Shown here: positions 34,148 to 41,313 of the stretch, one piece after another
Layout of the letters: each line of letters opens with the position of its first letter
How positions within the stretch are numbered: the stretch's first letter is position 1
Origin: an uncultured Clostridia bacterium
GTDB taxonomy: Bacteria; Bacillota; Clostridia; Christensenellales; Borkfalkiaceae
Length of the DNA stretch: 41,817 nt
Direction of reading: 5' to 3'
Assembly (NCBI GenBank): GCA_944359365.1
Contig: CALVST010000017.1
Coordinates: 1-41,817 of the forward strand
The notes under the pieces: generated by a model
Database searches by the model: none
What the model saw: the letters and a program-made list of their open reading frames with translations, nothing else
What the model was told of the DNA's origin: nothing
Program-made: the position numbers and the translations under genes

Positions 34148-34164
34148 TTGCTTAGCCTAGGCAA
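34148..34164. promoter_or_regulatory. Imperfect palindrome upstream of xre
   Basis: ttgcttagcctaggcaa: the outer ttgc/gcaa and inner tag/cta are symmetric. It lies just upstream of the xre ribosome binding site, a plausible autoregulatory operator. Confidence 0.35.
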
Positions 34165-34264
34165 ATGCTCCGGAGACTTCTATTAAGAACAATTTGATTA
34201 TATCATAATCAGACAAGGAAGTCAATAAATGCCGAAAAAACGATTCATATCAAACAATGCAAAA

Positions 34265-34283
34265 CAGGACAAAACGTGTCCTG
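34265..34283. promoter_or_regulatory. Perfect inverted repeat upstream of the nrd operon (candidate operator)
   Basis: CAGGACA-aaacg-TGTCCTG. Seven-bp arms with a 5-bp spacer are typical for a dimeric Xre-type or similar regulator. It sits between xre and the first operon gene, about 57 bp upstream of the ATG at 34340 and about 20 bp before an extended -10-like tgttaaaat (34302-34310). Confidence 0.5.
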
Positions 34284-34339
34284 TACCATCGATCATTGTT
34301 ATGTTAAAATATGCTCACAAAAGCAAAAGGAGAGGGACA

Positions 34340-34771
34340 ATGATCGACAACGGAAAAAAGTATTTTGAAGTTGTTGCAAAGTGCGGACATGTAGGAAGGC
34401 GTAATTGTATTATGATTCACTTTGCGGTTGTGGCGTCTGACGGAAAACATGCGGCTGCCGAGGTAAAAAGATATAAGCGTGTGAAGAGAGATCACAAGAA
34501 CTGTATTCAAAGCGTTACCGAAATTTCCTTTGCGCAGTTTATGACGTTGAGAGCAAAGAACGATGCGGATCCGTACCTCCATTGCAAGTCGAAGTGGCAA
34601 CAGAAGCAGATCGAAGGATTTGAGGATCGTTTGGAACCCGACGTGTACAATTTGCTTAGGGCAATAAAAAAAACGGACAGACAAGAGAGCAGGAAGTATC
34701 GAAGAAAAAAACTTTTTTATGCCGAAAAGGCAGACTTTGAAGAGATAGAGGCATATTCATTTGGCGGATAA
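34340..34771 (+). CDS. Conserved small protein of unknown function at the head of the nrd operon
   Basis: A 143-residue soluble, basic protein. It starts with CGHVGRRNCIMIHFAV and contains KRVKRDHKNCIQSVTEIS and DPYLHCKSKWQQKQIEGF. I recall similar proteins as conserved hypotheticals in Bacillota but know of no function. Cys13, Cys20 and Cys105-type residues with His14 could bind metal. The start ATG at 34340 has an aaggagaggg site; the frame is open 37 codons further, but without a better site. It is 10 bp upstream of nrdG. Confidence 0.7.
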   Translation: MIDNGKKYFEVVAKCGHVGRRNCIMIHFAVVASDGKHAAAEVKRYKRVKRDHKNCIQSVTEISFAQFMTLRAKNDADPYLHCKSKWQQKQIEGFEDRLEPDVYNLLRAIKKTDRQESRKYRRKKLFYAEKADFEEIEAYSFGG

Positions 34772-34781
34772 AGGGGAAAAG

Positions 34782-35231
34782 ATGAAAGTTTATATCAATT
34801 CTATCTTGTTTAACAGAAGTCTTGTCGACGGCCCGGGAGTGCGGACTGTAGTGTTCTTTCAAGGATGCGATCTTCATTGCAAGGGTTGCCAGAACCCTTC
34901 TTCCTGGGATATTCGGCAGGGAACGGAAATGGAAGTGGAAGATCTGGCAGCGATACTTGAGCAAAACTGCTTGAATAAAAAAGTGACGATTTCGGGCGGA
35001 GAACCTTTGTTTCAGAAAGAAGCGCTTTTGGAGCTTGCAGAGCGCTTGAAAGGGTTTGATATCGCCGTATATACCGGTCATGAGGAGAAGGACGTTCCTC
35101 AGGATTTATACCGTTACATTACGTATATCAAGACGGGAAAGTTCGTGCAGGAACTTAAGACGACAGTGATGCCATATGTCGGGTCAACTAATCAGCGGTT
35201 CAGGAGGGTGGACGATGCAAAAGTGCAATGA
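34782..35231 (+). CDS. nrdG: Anaerobic ribonucleotide reductase activating protein (radical SAM)
   Basis: NrdG uses an iron-sulfur cluster and S-adenosylmethionine to create the glycyl radical on NrdD. The protein is 149 residues, normal length. The cluster motif is CDLHCKGC (Cys29, Cys33, Cys36), preceded by DGPGVRTVVFFQGC, and the SAM-binding GGEP element is TISGGEPLF. The ATG at 34782 follows aaagggga. The end overlaps nrdD by 17 bp. Confidence 0.93.
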   Translation: MKVYINSILFNRSLVDGPGVRTVVFFQGCDLHCKGCQNPSSWDIRQGTEMEVEDLAAILEQNCLNKKVTISGGEPLFQKEALLELAERLKGFDIAVYTGHEEKDVPQDLYRYITYIKTGKFVQELKTTVMPYVGSTNQRFRRVDDAKVQ

Positions 35232-36903
35232 AAATGCCGCCGACAGATACAGTTATGTCGGCGAAGTGTACTCGATCGGAGAGAGAGCGAGAAAGAACGA
35301 AATTTTGCAGGGGCTGGCTCCTTCCTGGAAAGTGTTGCACGAAAAGGGATACATCCATATTCACGATCTGGATGCTTACGGGCTCACGTATAATTGTCTG
35401 ACCTTCAATCTGCTCAAAGATTTTCCCTACGACAAATTTAAAGAGTATTCGACTGAAAGAAAGATCGTTGCGTATTTTGATTATTTGAAAAGTTTGTTTT
35501 CCGAGATGGGCAACGAGCAGTCGGGCGGTATGGCACTCGCGAATTACGATATCGATACGGCTAAAATCTTTACGGCTCTGCAGGTGGACATTTGTGCGAA
35601 TGAACAACTGATAAAAGCGTGTACAGTTGACCTTATTGAGTGGTGTAACAATACGCACACGAGGATGGGGCAGACGAGTTATTATGTCACACTGAATATC
35701 GGGCTGGCCGATACCGAGGCGGCAAGGGAAATCGCCCGGATCCTGCTGGATGAATTTGCAGACAGCGGCGATCTTGTGTTCAAGCCGAACATTGTTTTTA
35801 AAGTGCATGACGGCGTCAACGCGAAAGAGGGTGACAGAAACTTCGATCTGTTCCGAAAGGCGCTTTTGTGCACGGCAAAGAAAATGATCCCCACCTATCT
35901 GCTGTGCGACTGTACTTGCGATCGGTCGGTCGATCCCGAAAAACTTGCCGTTATGGGGTGCCGTACGCGGGTCGTTGCCAACATTTACGGGGAGGATTCG
36001 TCTGTCGGCAGGGGGAATATCGACAATATTTCCATCAATCTCCCCAGACTTGCGTTGGAAACCGTGCAAGAAAATCCTACGGCGGATGCCGAACGGCTCG
36101 TGCAGTTGTTTACGCAAAAATGGGATGAAGTGGCAAGGGAAACGAAGGACATTTTGCTGGACCGATTTTCAAAAGTCTGCGCGCGGGAGGTGTCTGATTT
36201 TCCCATCAACAGGAACCATCGTTTGTGGCTCCGAAAATTCGATAATGTGCGTGAAGTGTTCAAAAACGGCACTCTTTCGCTCGGATTTATCGGACTTTCC
36301 GAAGCGATGGAAGTGTTGACGGGGAAAAGATTTTACGAGGACGCCGATGTTTACGTGTACGCGCTGGGGTTTGTAAAACATATGCGCGGTTATTGCGACT
36401 TTTTGCGCGAAGAGTATCGACTCAACTTTTCGCTGCTGGCTACGAGCGGCGAACTCATCAGCGGAAGATTCATCGATATCGACAGGACGTTGTTTGCAAA
36501 TGTGAACGGTATTTTCGATAAAGGCTTTTATACAAATTCGTTTCATATCAATGTGGACAGCGATTTGCCTGCATATCGTAAAATTCAGTTGGAAGGGCTG
36601 TTTCACGAACTATGCAACGGCGGGTGCATCACATACATTGAATTGAAAGAGGCGCCTATCGGCAATGACGAAGGGTTGCGCGAACTTGTCGGAATTGCCG
36701 TGAAGTCGGGTACGCATTATCTCGGGTTTAACTTTCCGAAGGACGTATGCGACGATTGCGGAACGTCGGGAGTATTTGACGTTTGCCCCGTCTGCGGCAG
36801 CGATCGCATAACGAGGGTTCGGAGAGTGAGCGGGTATCTGGAAATCCTGGACGGTTTTACCGAAGGCAAGAAAAACGAAGTGAAGGCGCGCAAGGAGAAT
36901 TGA
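35215..36903 (+). CDS. nrdD: Anaerobic (class III) ribonucleoside-triphosphate reductase
   Basis: Makes deoxyribonucleotides from ribonucleoside triphosphates under anoxic conditions. At 562 residues it is shorter than the common form of about 700, because the N-terminal ATP-cone that senses dATP is absent; the protein starts directly with the reductase core (YSYVGEVYSIGERARKNE). The C-terminal zinc site is Cys512, Cys515, Cys524, Cys527, and the radical-bearing glycine is Gly540 in RVSGYL. The ATG at 35215 has an aggaggg site inside the end of nrdG. Loss of the ATP-cone suggests activity without the usual dATP shut-off, as in some phage and mobile-element enzymes. Confidence 0.93.
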   Translation: MQKCNENAADRYSYVGEVYSIGERARKNEILQGLAPSWKVLHEKGYIHIHDLDAYGLTYNCLTFNLLKDFPYDKFKEYSTERKIVAYFDYLKSLFSEMGNEQSGGMALANYDIDTAKIFTALQVDICANEQLIKACTVDLIEWCNNTHTRMGQTSYYVTLNIGLADTEAAREIARILLDEFADSGDLVFKPNIVFKVHDGVNAKEGDRNFDLFRKALLCTAKKMIPTYLLCDCTCDRSVDPEKLAVMGCRTRVVANIYGEDSSVGRGNIDNISINLPRLALETVQENPTADAERLVQLFTQKWDEVARETKDILLDRFSKVCAREVSDFPINRNHRLWLRKFDNVREVFKNGTLSLGFIGLSEAMEVLTGKRFYEDADVYVYALGFVKHMRGYCDFLREEYRLNFSLLATSGELISGRFIDIDRTLFANVNGIFDKGFYTNSFHINVDSDLPAYRKIQLEGLFHELCNGGCITYIELKEAPIGNDEGLRELVGIAVKSGTHYLGFNFPKDVCDDCGTSGVFDVCPVCGSDRITRVRRVSGYLEILDGFTEGKKNEVKARKEN

Positions 36904-36905
36904 CG

Positions 36906-37481
36906 TTGAAACATATTGCAATCGAAGGAATGGACGGCGTCGGAAAGACGACAACGGGAAAATTGCTGGCACAAAAGCTCGGGTATGAATTTGTCGACAA
37001 GAACCTCCGCTTTTTGTTCGACGAAGGGGACAGTTATGAAAACTACTTCCATATCCGCGACAAAGTGAACGCTTCCCCGGACAGATTGTTTACATCCTGG
37101 TTTTACGGGTTGGGGAATATTTATCTTCATACGGTGTTTTCGGATAAAAATATCGTCACGGACAGGTATTTGTTGTCCAACTATGCGTGGAGCGGTACGG
37201 AAGACAATATCGAAGTTTACGACCTGTTGGTGAAGAAACTTGGATTTCCCGATCTGACGGTCATTTTATACGCAGACGATATGGCGATCGCCAACCGCAT
37301 TCTCGGCAGAGACATAGAGGATACGGATATAGAAAAAGTGAAGCTGGCAAGAGAAAAGTATGAGAAAATGATCTGCTTTTGCGAACATTACAAAATGCCG
37401 TATATGGTGATCGACAGCAGCGTGCTCTCACCCGATGAAGTCGTGGAACTGATCTTAAAGCGAATAGAGGGGCGGGAATGA
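36906..37481 (+). CDS. Deoxynucleoside monophosphate (thymidylate-like) kinase
   Basis: A 191-residue P-loop kinase. Walker A is GMDGVGKTT (8-16), the DR motif is TDRYLLSNYAW, and a lid-like region is RILGRDIEDTD. It resembles dTMP kinases and deoxynucleoside kinases. It begins with TTG at 36906, only 2 bp after the nrdD stop, with aaggag upstream. In this operon it would phosphorylate dNMPs, possibly including unusual ones, to supply dNTPs. Exact substrate uncertain; the housekeeping tmk is expected elsewhere. Confidence 0.82.
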   Translation: MKHIAIEGMDGVGKTTTGKLLAQKLGYEFVDKNLRFLFDEGDSYENYFHIRDKVNASPDRLFTSWFYGLGNIYLHTVFSDKNIVTDRYLLSNYAWSGTEDNIEVYDLLVKKLGFPDLTVILYADDMAIANRILGRDIEDTDIEKVKLAREKYEKMICFCEHYKMPYMVIDSSVLSPDEVVELILKRIEGRE

Positions 37482-37993
37482 TTTTTTATACCTCCGACCT
37501 GCATTTTGGGGACGAACGGATCCTGAGATTATCTTGCAGGCCGTTTGCCTCTGTTGAAGAAATGGACGCCGTCCTGATCAGGAATTGGAACCAAACGGTC
37601 TCGGAAGAGGATACCGTTTACATTTTAGGAGATCTTGCCTTTAATGACGAAGCGGCGCAAAAAGTCAAAGAGCTGAAAGGCAGAAAGACCCTGTTGTTGG
37701 GCAATCACGATGCGGGGCTGACGTTGAAGACGCTAAACTGTTTTGAGCGGGTGGATAAAATCATGACGATCACAGACGGAGGATATTCCGTGTGCTTGTG
37801 TCACTATCCGTTGCTCAGCTATGAAAATTCGATTTATGGCGGGTATCATGTATTCGGACATCTGCATAACAATGAGGACGATCCCGCTTCCGTGATTATG
37901 AAAAGTTTTCCGAGATCCCTTCCCTGCGGCGTCGATGTCAACGGTTTTACCCCGAAGACTTTGGCGCAGTTGATCGATGCGCACAGGAGATGA
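37478..37993 (+). CDS. Metallophosphoesterase
   Basis: A 171-residue calcineurin-like phosphoesterase. The motifs are in order: DLH (7-9), GDLAF, GNHD, CHYP and GHLHN. The family hydrolyses phosphomono- or diesters, often nucleotides or 2',3'-cyclic phosphates. It overlaps the kinase gene by 4 bp (ATGA), so production is coupled to nucleotide kinase; opposing kinase and phosphatase activities could tune a nucleotide pool. Confidence 0.88.
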   Translation: MIFYTSDLHFGDERILRLSCRPFASVEEMDAVLIRNWNQTVSEEDTVYILGDLAFNDEAAQKVKELKGRKTLLLGNHDAGLTLKTLNCFERVDKIMTITDGGYSVCLCHYPLLSYENSIYGGYHVFGHLHNNEDDPASVIMKSFPRSLPCGVDVNGFTPKTLAQLIDAHRR

Positions 37994-37997
37994 AAGA

Positions 37998-39653
37998 ATG
38001 ATCAGCAAGGACATGAAATACACTGCGCTCTATTGGGCGCTCGGCTTTGAAGAAGTCGATCAGGATATTTACCGTAAAATATATCCTCAGGCGCAAATTG
38101 TGATTAATGCGAACAAGCAAACGGTTGATTGCGGCGACGGGATCGCCGTGCTCGGCGATACGTGCAGATTTCTGAAAAGGCACAAGGACTTTGTCATTCT
38201 GGAATGTGTGGATCGGCTTTTAAAAAAATGCTATGCTCCCGAAGATGTCGTCGTGGACGGGAGAACTGGGTGTCCCGATCTTCACCTGAAAGGCGCAGAC
38301 ATCATCTGCGAACAATGGGGGAAGGATTATCAGGAAAAATTAAAAATTTTTCATCCGAAAAAAGGAATTGTCGTATTGTATACGTCCAGACTCGTGAGCG
38401 GGTTATTGGAGTACAAAAATTGTATTTCCCGCGATGGGAAATTGTGGGACAAGGGGATCTTCGAGGAAGAAATTCAGCCATACAAATGGAACTTTTCGCA
38501 ATTTAAAACGGAAGCTTTTCCGCAAGCGGAACAAAAAGGCCTTCAGATTTTTGAGAGAGAACTCATATTTTATGGCGGAACGGATCAGTGCGTTGTCGTC
38601 CCAGAAGGAATTACTTCCATTGCGGCAAGTGCTTTCTGGAACAATACCTGCATTGAAGAAGTCGTATTGCCGCAGAGTCTTGAAAAGTTGGGCGGAGATT
38701 GCTTTTACTACTGCAAAAATCTAAAAAAAGTTAACATTCCGAAAAATGTGCGTGTCATGGGCGATAATCCTTTTGCAGGGTGCCCGAAACTGGAAATAAC
38801 AAACGAAAGTCCGAATTTTGTTTTGCAGGACGGCGTTCTGTATAACAAAGAGAAAACGATGATCATCTATTATCCGATGAAAAATTCCGCGGAAAAATTT
38901 ACAATTCCGAACGGGGTCGAAATTGTGGGCAAGCATAGTTTCTTTGCGTGTAACAATTTAAGGAAGATCGTCATTCCTTCTTCCGTTATTCTATTGAAGA
39001 ACAACCCCTTTTCCGGGTGCGAACAGTTGGAAGTGGAAAATCATTCTCCTAACTATATTATCGATGGCGGTGTGATCTATAACAAATATATGACGTCAGT
39101 TATCGGCTGCCTGAACGGGACAAAGGCAGAAGAGATCGTTCTTCCCGAAACACTCACGGCTATCAATCGAAATTCGTTCTGGAATTGTAAAGGTATCAAA
39201 AAACTTGTGATTCCCCGAAGTGTTACGAGGATTGGATACAATCCCTTTGCGGGGTGTGAAAATATGTTACTGTGCGGTGAGCCGACAGGTTATCAGATAC
39301 AGGACGGAATTATTTTTTCTTCCGATAAATCGGCGTTGTGCTGCGCAACGGATCGAGCAGTCGGGGAGAAATACGTTGTGCCCGGTGGAGTAAAGACAAT
39401 CAACCGCGGCGTATTCAGTGGATGCAAAAGACTGAAAAAGATCGACTTGAACGAGGTGACCTGCATCGATAAGAGTGCTTTTACGAATTGCGTAAGCCTG
39501 GAAACAGTATTTATACCGAATGGCGTAACGTATATCGGGGAATGGGTTTTTGCCTATTGTGTCAATCTGAAGCAAGTCTGCATTCGGAGGGGAACGAAGG
39601 TCGATCGGAACGCATTCAACGAATGTCCCGCTGAAATTGTATGGAGAGATTGA
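37998..39653 (+). CDS. Restriction-enzyme-like N-terminal domain fused to BspA-type leucine-rich repeats
   Basis: A 551-residue soluble protein from the ATG at 37998 (aggaga upstream). Residues about 5-190 resemble the N-terminal domain found before the methylase in some SAM-dependent DNA methyltransferases/type I-like restriction proteins: FVILECVDRLLKKCYAPEDV, a PDLHLKGADIICEQWGKDY segment in the place of the nuclease core (normally D...ECKTWGKEY), IVVLYTSRL and GIFEEEIQPY. The expected Glu-x-Lys is degenerate (CEQ), so cleavage may be lost. From about 200 to the end are LRR_5 repeats with three super-repeats of about 80 residues (NPFAGCPKLE, NPFSGCEQLE, NPFAGCENML). No signal peptide, unusual for BspA-type repeats. 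It overlaps the DNA methyltransferase gene by 1 bp. Confidence 0.7.
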   Translation: MISKDMKYTALYWALGFEEVDQDIYRKIYPQAQIVINANKQTVDCGDGIAVLGDTCRFLKRHKDFVILECVDRLLKKCYAPEDVVVDGRTGCPDLHLKGADIICEQWGKDYQEKLKIFHPKKGIVVLYTSRLVSGLLEYKNCISRDGKLWDKGIFEEEIQPYKWNFSQFKTEAFPQAEQKGLQIFERELIFYGGTDQCVVVPEGITSIAASAFWNNTCIEEVVLPQSLEKLGGDCFYYCKNLKKVNIPKNVRVMGDNPFAGCPKLEITNESPNFVLQDGVLYNKEKTMIIYYPMKNSAEKFTIPNGVEIVGKHSFFACNNLRKIVIPSSVILLKNNPFSGCEQLEVENHSPNYIIDGGVIYNKYMTSVIGCLNGTKAEEIVLPETLTAINRNSFWNCKGIKKLVIPRSVTRIGYNPFAGCENMLLCGEPTGYQIQDGIIFSSDKSALCCATDRAVGEKYVVPGGVKTINRGVFSGCKRLKKIDLNEVTCIDKSAFTNCVSLETVFIPNGVTYIGEWVFAYCVNLKQVCIRRGTKVDRNAFNECPAEIVWRD

Positions 39654-40480
39654 TGAAAAATTTGATTATCGAAAGTGAAAATATAATCGCGTTGCAAAGA
39701 CTCTTGCCCGAATATGAAGGGAAAATCGATGTGATCCCCATCGATCCTCCGTACAATACGGATATTTCTTATATCGAGTATCAGGATACAATAGACGATT
39801 GGTTCGCTTTCATGAGAGAAAGACTGTCGCTAGCCTATCGTCTGCTCGCAGAAAAAGGCGTTGCTTTCATTCATATCGATGAAAATGAACTGATCAATCT
39901 TGTCAGGCTCTGCGCGGACATGTTCGGAGCAGAGAATATCATGACCTTGGTATGGAAGAAGACAAATAAACTGTTTGACAAAAACAGGAGAGAAAAGCCG
40001 TTGGAAAGCGGCGTAAAAAGGACGCACGAATACGTTTTACTCTGTTTCAAGGACAGAAAGAACACTGTTTTACATCCGATCAGACAGCCGTATTGGAATG
40101 GAAAAGGATTGTCGGAAGAGGAGAAACCGTTGGAAACAGTGTTCGATTTTCTGGGAACGACCAGTTCTGCAAAGGATGAACTGTACGAATTGTTGGGTAG
40201 TAGGGATATTTTTTCTACGCCGAAACCTGTCAAGCTGATCAAAGAATTCATACGCTCTGCGTCAGATCAAAACTCGATCGTACTGGATTTTTTTGCGGGG
40301 AGCGGTACAACGGGGCACGCCGTAATGGATCTAAACAAAGAGGACGGCGGGCAAAGGAAATTTATTCTTGTCACAAATAGTGAAAACAATATTTGTCGGC
40401 GTGTAACAATCCCGCGCATCAAAGCCGCAATCTTAAAAAACGGTTATGCAGAGGAATTTGAATATTATCAAATAAAATAA
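39653..40480 (+). CDS. Beta-class DNA methyltransferase (N6-adenine or N4-cytosine), orphan
   Basis: A 275-residue enzyme. The catalytic motif DPPYNT (31-36) comes before the SAM-binding motif FAGSGTTG (214-221), the order of the beta class, as in type III Mod proteins. It is much shorter than Mod (usually above 600 residues), and no res gene is nearby. The region at about 100-205 would carry target recognition. The ATG at 39653 overlaps the previous stop, with ggagag upstream. It may partner with the preceding REase-like/LRR protein or act alone to protect the element's DNA. Confidence 0.88.
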   Translation: MKNLIIESENIIALQRLLPEYEGKIDVIPIDPPYNTDISYIEYQDTIDDWFAFMRERLSLAYRLLAEKGVAFIHIDENELINLVRLCADMFGAENIMTLVWKKTNKLFDKNRREKPLESGVKRTHEYVLLCFKDRKNTVLHPIRQPYWNGKGLSEEEKPLETVFDFLGTTSSAKDELYELLGSRDIFSTPKPVKLIKEFIRSASDQNSIVLDFFAGSGTTGHAVMDLNKEDGGQRKFILVTNSENNICRRVTIPRIKAAILKNGYAEEFEYYQIK

Positions 40481-40547
40481 ATATCAAAAAGAGAAAGCGT
40501 TCTTCTTTAGAAAATAGTTGGTTTTGCGGGTTAAATAGGAAAAAACC

Positions 40548-40632
40548 AGTTGGCAGTTAGGCGTGAGCTTGTCATAGACGAGTGCGGCGGCGCTACGCGC
40601 CGCCGCAGACAAGCTCACGCCTAAAGCCAACT
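40548..40632. repeat. Large two-tier inverted repeat (about 85 nt)
   Basis: Outer arms agttggc (40548-40554) and gccaact (40626-40632), then a 17-bp perfect stem ttaggcgtgagcttgtc (40557-40573) with gacaagctcacgcctaa (40608-40624), a 9-nt one-sided bulge atagacgag, and an inner 11-bp stem tgcggcggcgc (40583-40593) with gcgccgccgca (40597-40607). There is no U tract on either side. The shape suits a recombination, transfer-origin or structured-RNA element rather than a simple terminator. Confidence 0.8.
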
Positions 40633-40710
40633 AAAACAAAACAATTCATGCGGTGCGGAAAAGCATCCGTTCCAAACGGACGAAACAAGAAAAACATGCC
40701 GCTACAGCAA

Positions 40711-40780
40711 AGCCCGCCGCGAAAAAGGCATCCGCGCTGACCCGCTTGCGGATTGCCTTTTTTATCGCGGCGGGCGGGCT
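40711..40780. repeat. Nested inverted repeats with an internal terminator-like stem
   Basis: Outer arms agcccgccgcga (40711-40722) and tcgcggcgggcgggct (40765-40780) enclose an inner stem aaaggcatccgc (40724-40735) with gcggattgcctttttt (40748-40763), which ends in a T run. It could terminate transcription from the methyltransferase operon. The flanking 40481-40547, 40633-40710 and 40781-40889 hold no gene. Confidence 0.65.
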
Positions 40781-40889
40781 TTCTTAGCAAGGACTGTGTA
40801 TTTTTGTTCGTTCGCATTGCGTGTTCTCTTGAATTGTGGATAACCGGAAAAATTTTTCTAAATTTTCCTAAAAATATGTGAACATATGT

Positions 40890-40918
40890 TTGACTTTTTC
40901 TTTTGTAAGGTGTATAAT
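40890..40918 (+). promoter_or_regulatory. Predicted strong promoter of the recombinase leader
   Basis: TTGACT (40890-40895), 17-bp spacer, TATAAT (40913-40918). The palindrome aacatatgtt (40881-40890) abuts the -35 box and could be an operator. The predicted start, 40925, is the A of a short reading frame's ATG. Confidence 0.75.
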
Positions 40919-40924
40919 ACCCGT

Positions 40925-40957
40925 ATGCACCTGAAAAGGGGCACTGCAACTGAATAA
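40925..40957 (+). CDS. Putative 10-residue leader peptide
   Basis: ATG at 40925 to TAA at 40955-40957 encodes MHLKRGTATE. The ATG lies exactly at the predicted transcription start, so it would be translated without a leader. Its place at the front of a long leader with a terminator suggests translation-linked attenuation. No protein evidence; the assignment rests on position only. Confidence 0.4.
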   Translation: MHLKRGTATE

Positions 40958-41162
40958 GAGAGCTGATTTATGATTTGATTGAATTGAGTGAAAGAATAGA
41001 TTAGCCGTGAAGCGATACCATTGATATTGTAGCGGGCAAAAAAAGCCGCGCCGTTACCCCGAGCGTAAGAGTCGGGGCGGGGTCGTTATCTTCAAGGGCA
41101 TAACATAAAAGAAAGAAACTAACTGACAGTGATTTCTCTCTTTTGTGCTATGCCCTTTTTTT
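40958..41162 (+). ncRNA. Structured leader RNA with attenuator upstream of a recombinase gene
   Basis: About 200 nt between promoter and gene with no open frame of note. It contains a GC-rich stem, accccga/gtcggggt type (about 41056-41083), and ends in a long terminator hairpin (41094-41162). It probably controls the downstream recombinase by premature termination. No known riboswitch class recognised. Confidence 0.55.
41094..41162 (+). terminator. Attenuator terminator in the recombinase leader
   Basis: Left arm aagggcataacataaaaga (41094-41112) pairs imperfectly with tcttttgtgctatgccctt (41139-41157), followed by an uninterrupted T run to 41162. The long stem and strong U tract make it an efficient terminator. 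Confidence 0.8.
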
Positions 41163-41164
41163 CG

Positions 41165-41198
41165 TGCAAATTTTATCTTCGGAGGACAAAAATTTGCA
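41165..41198 (+). promoter_or_regulatory. Hairpin exposing a ribosome-binding-like loop
   Basis: Perfect 10-bp arms tgcaaatttt (41165-41174) and aaaatttgca (41189-41198); the loop contains cggagg. It follows the attenuator directly. It is too far from the recombinase ATG (41314) to serve it; the frame after the loop has no close ATG. Confidence 0.45.
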
Positions 41199-41313
41199 GG
41201 GAAAAAAGACTCAAGATTTTATTGTAACAGCGATAGGGAAGGGAAAGACTATGCGTTTCCGTTTGTTTGGTCTCCGCCGAAAGACGAAAAATCAAAGAAA
41301 AAGGAGGAGCAAT

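Noticed and set aside
34229-34339. Longer N-terminus for the small protein at the head of the nrd operon
   Set aside because: The upstream 37 codons cover the inverted repeat and -10-like element, and the ATG at 34340 has a much better ribosome binding site.
40548-40632. Integron attC site
   Set aside because: The ends are AGTTGGC/GCCAACT and do not show the RYYYAAC...GTTRRRY core arrangement; no integron integrase or cassette array is present.
40835-40843. DnaA-box-like TGTGGATAA
   Set aside because: A single box without a cluster, AT-rich unwinding element or replication gene is not enough for an origin.
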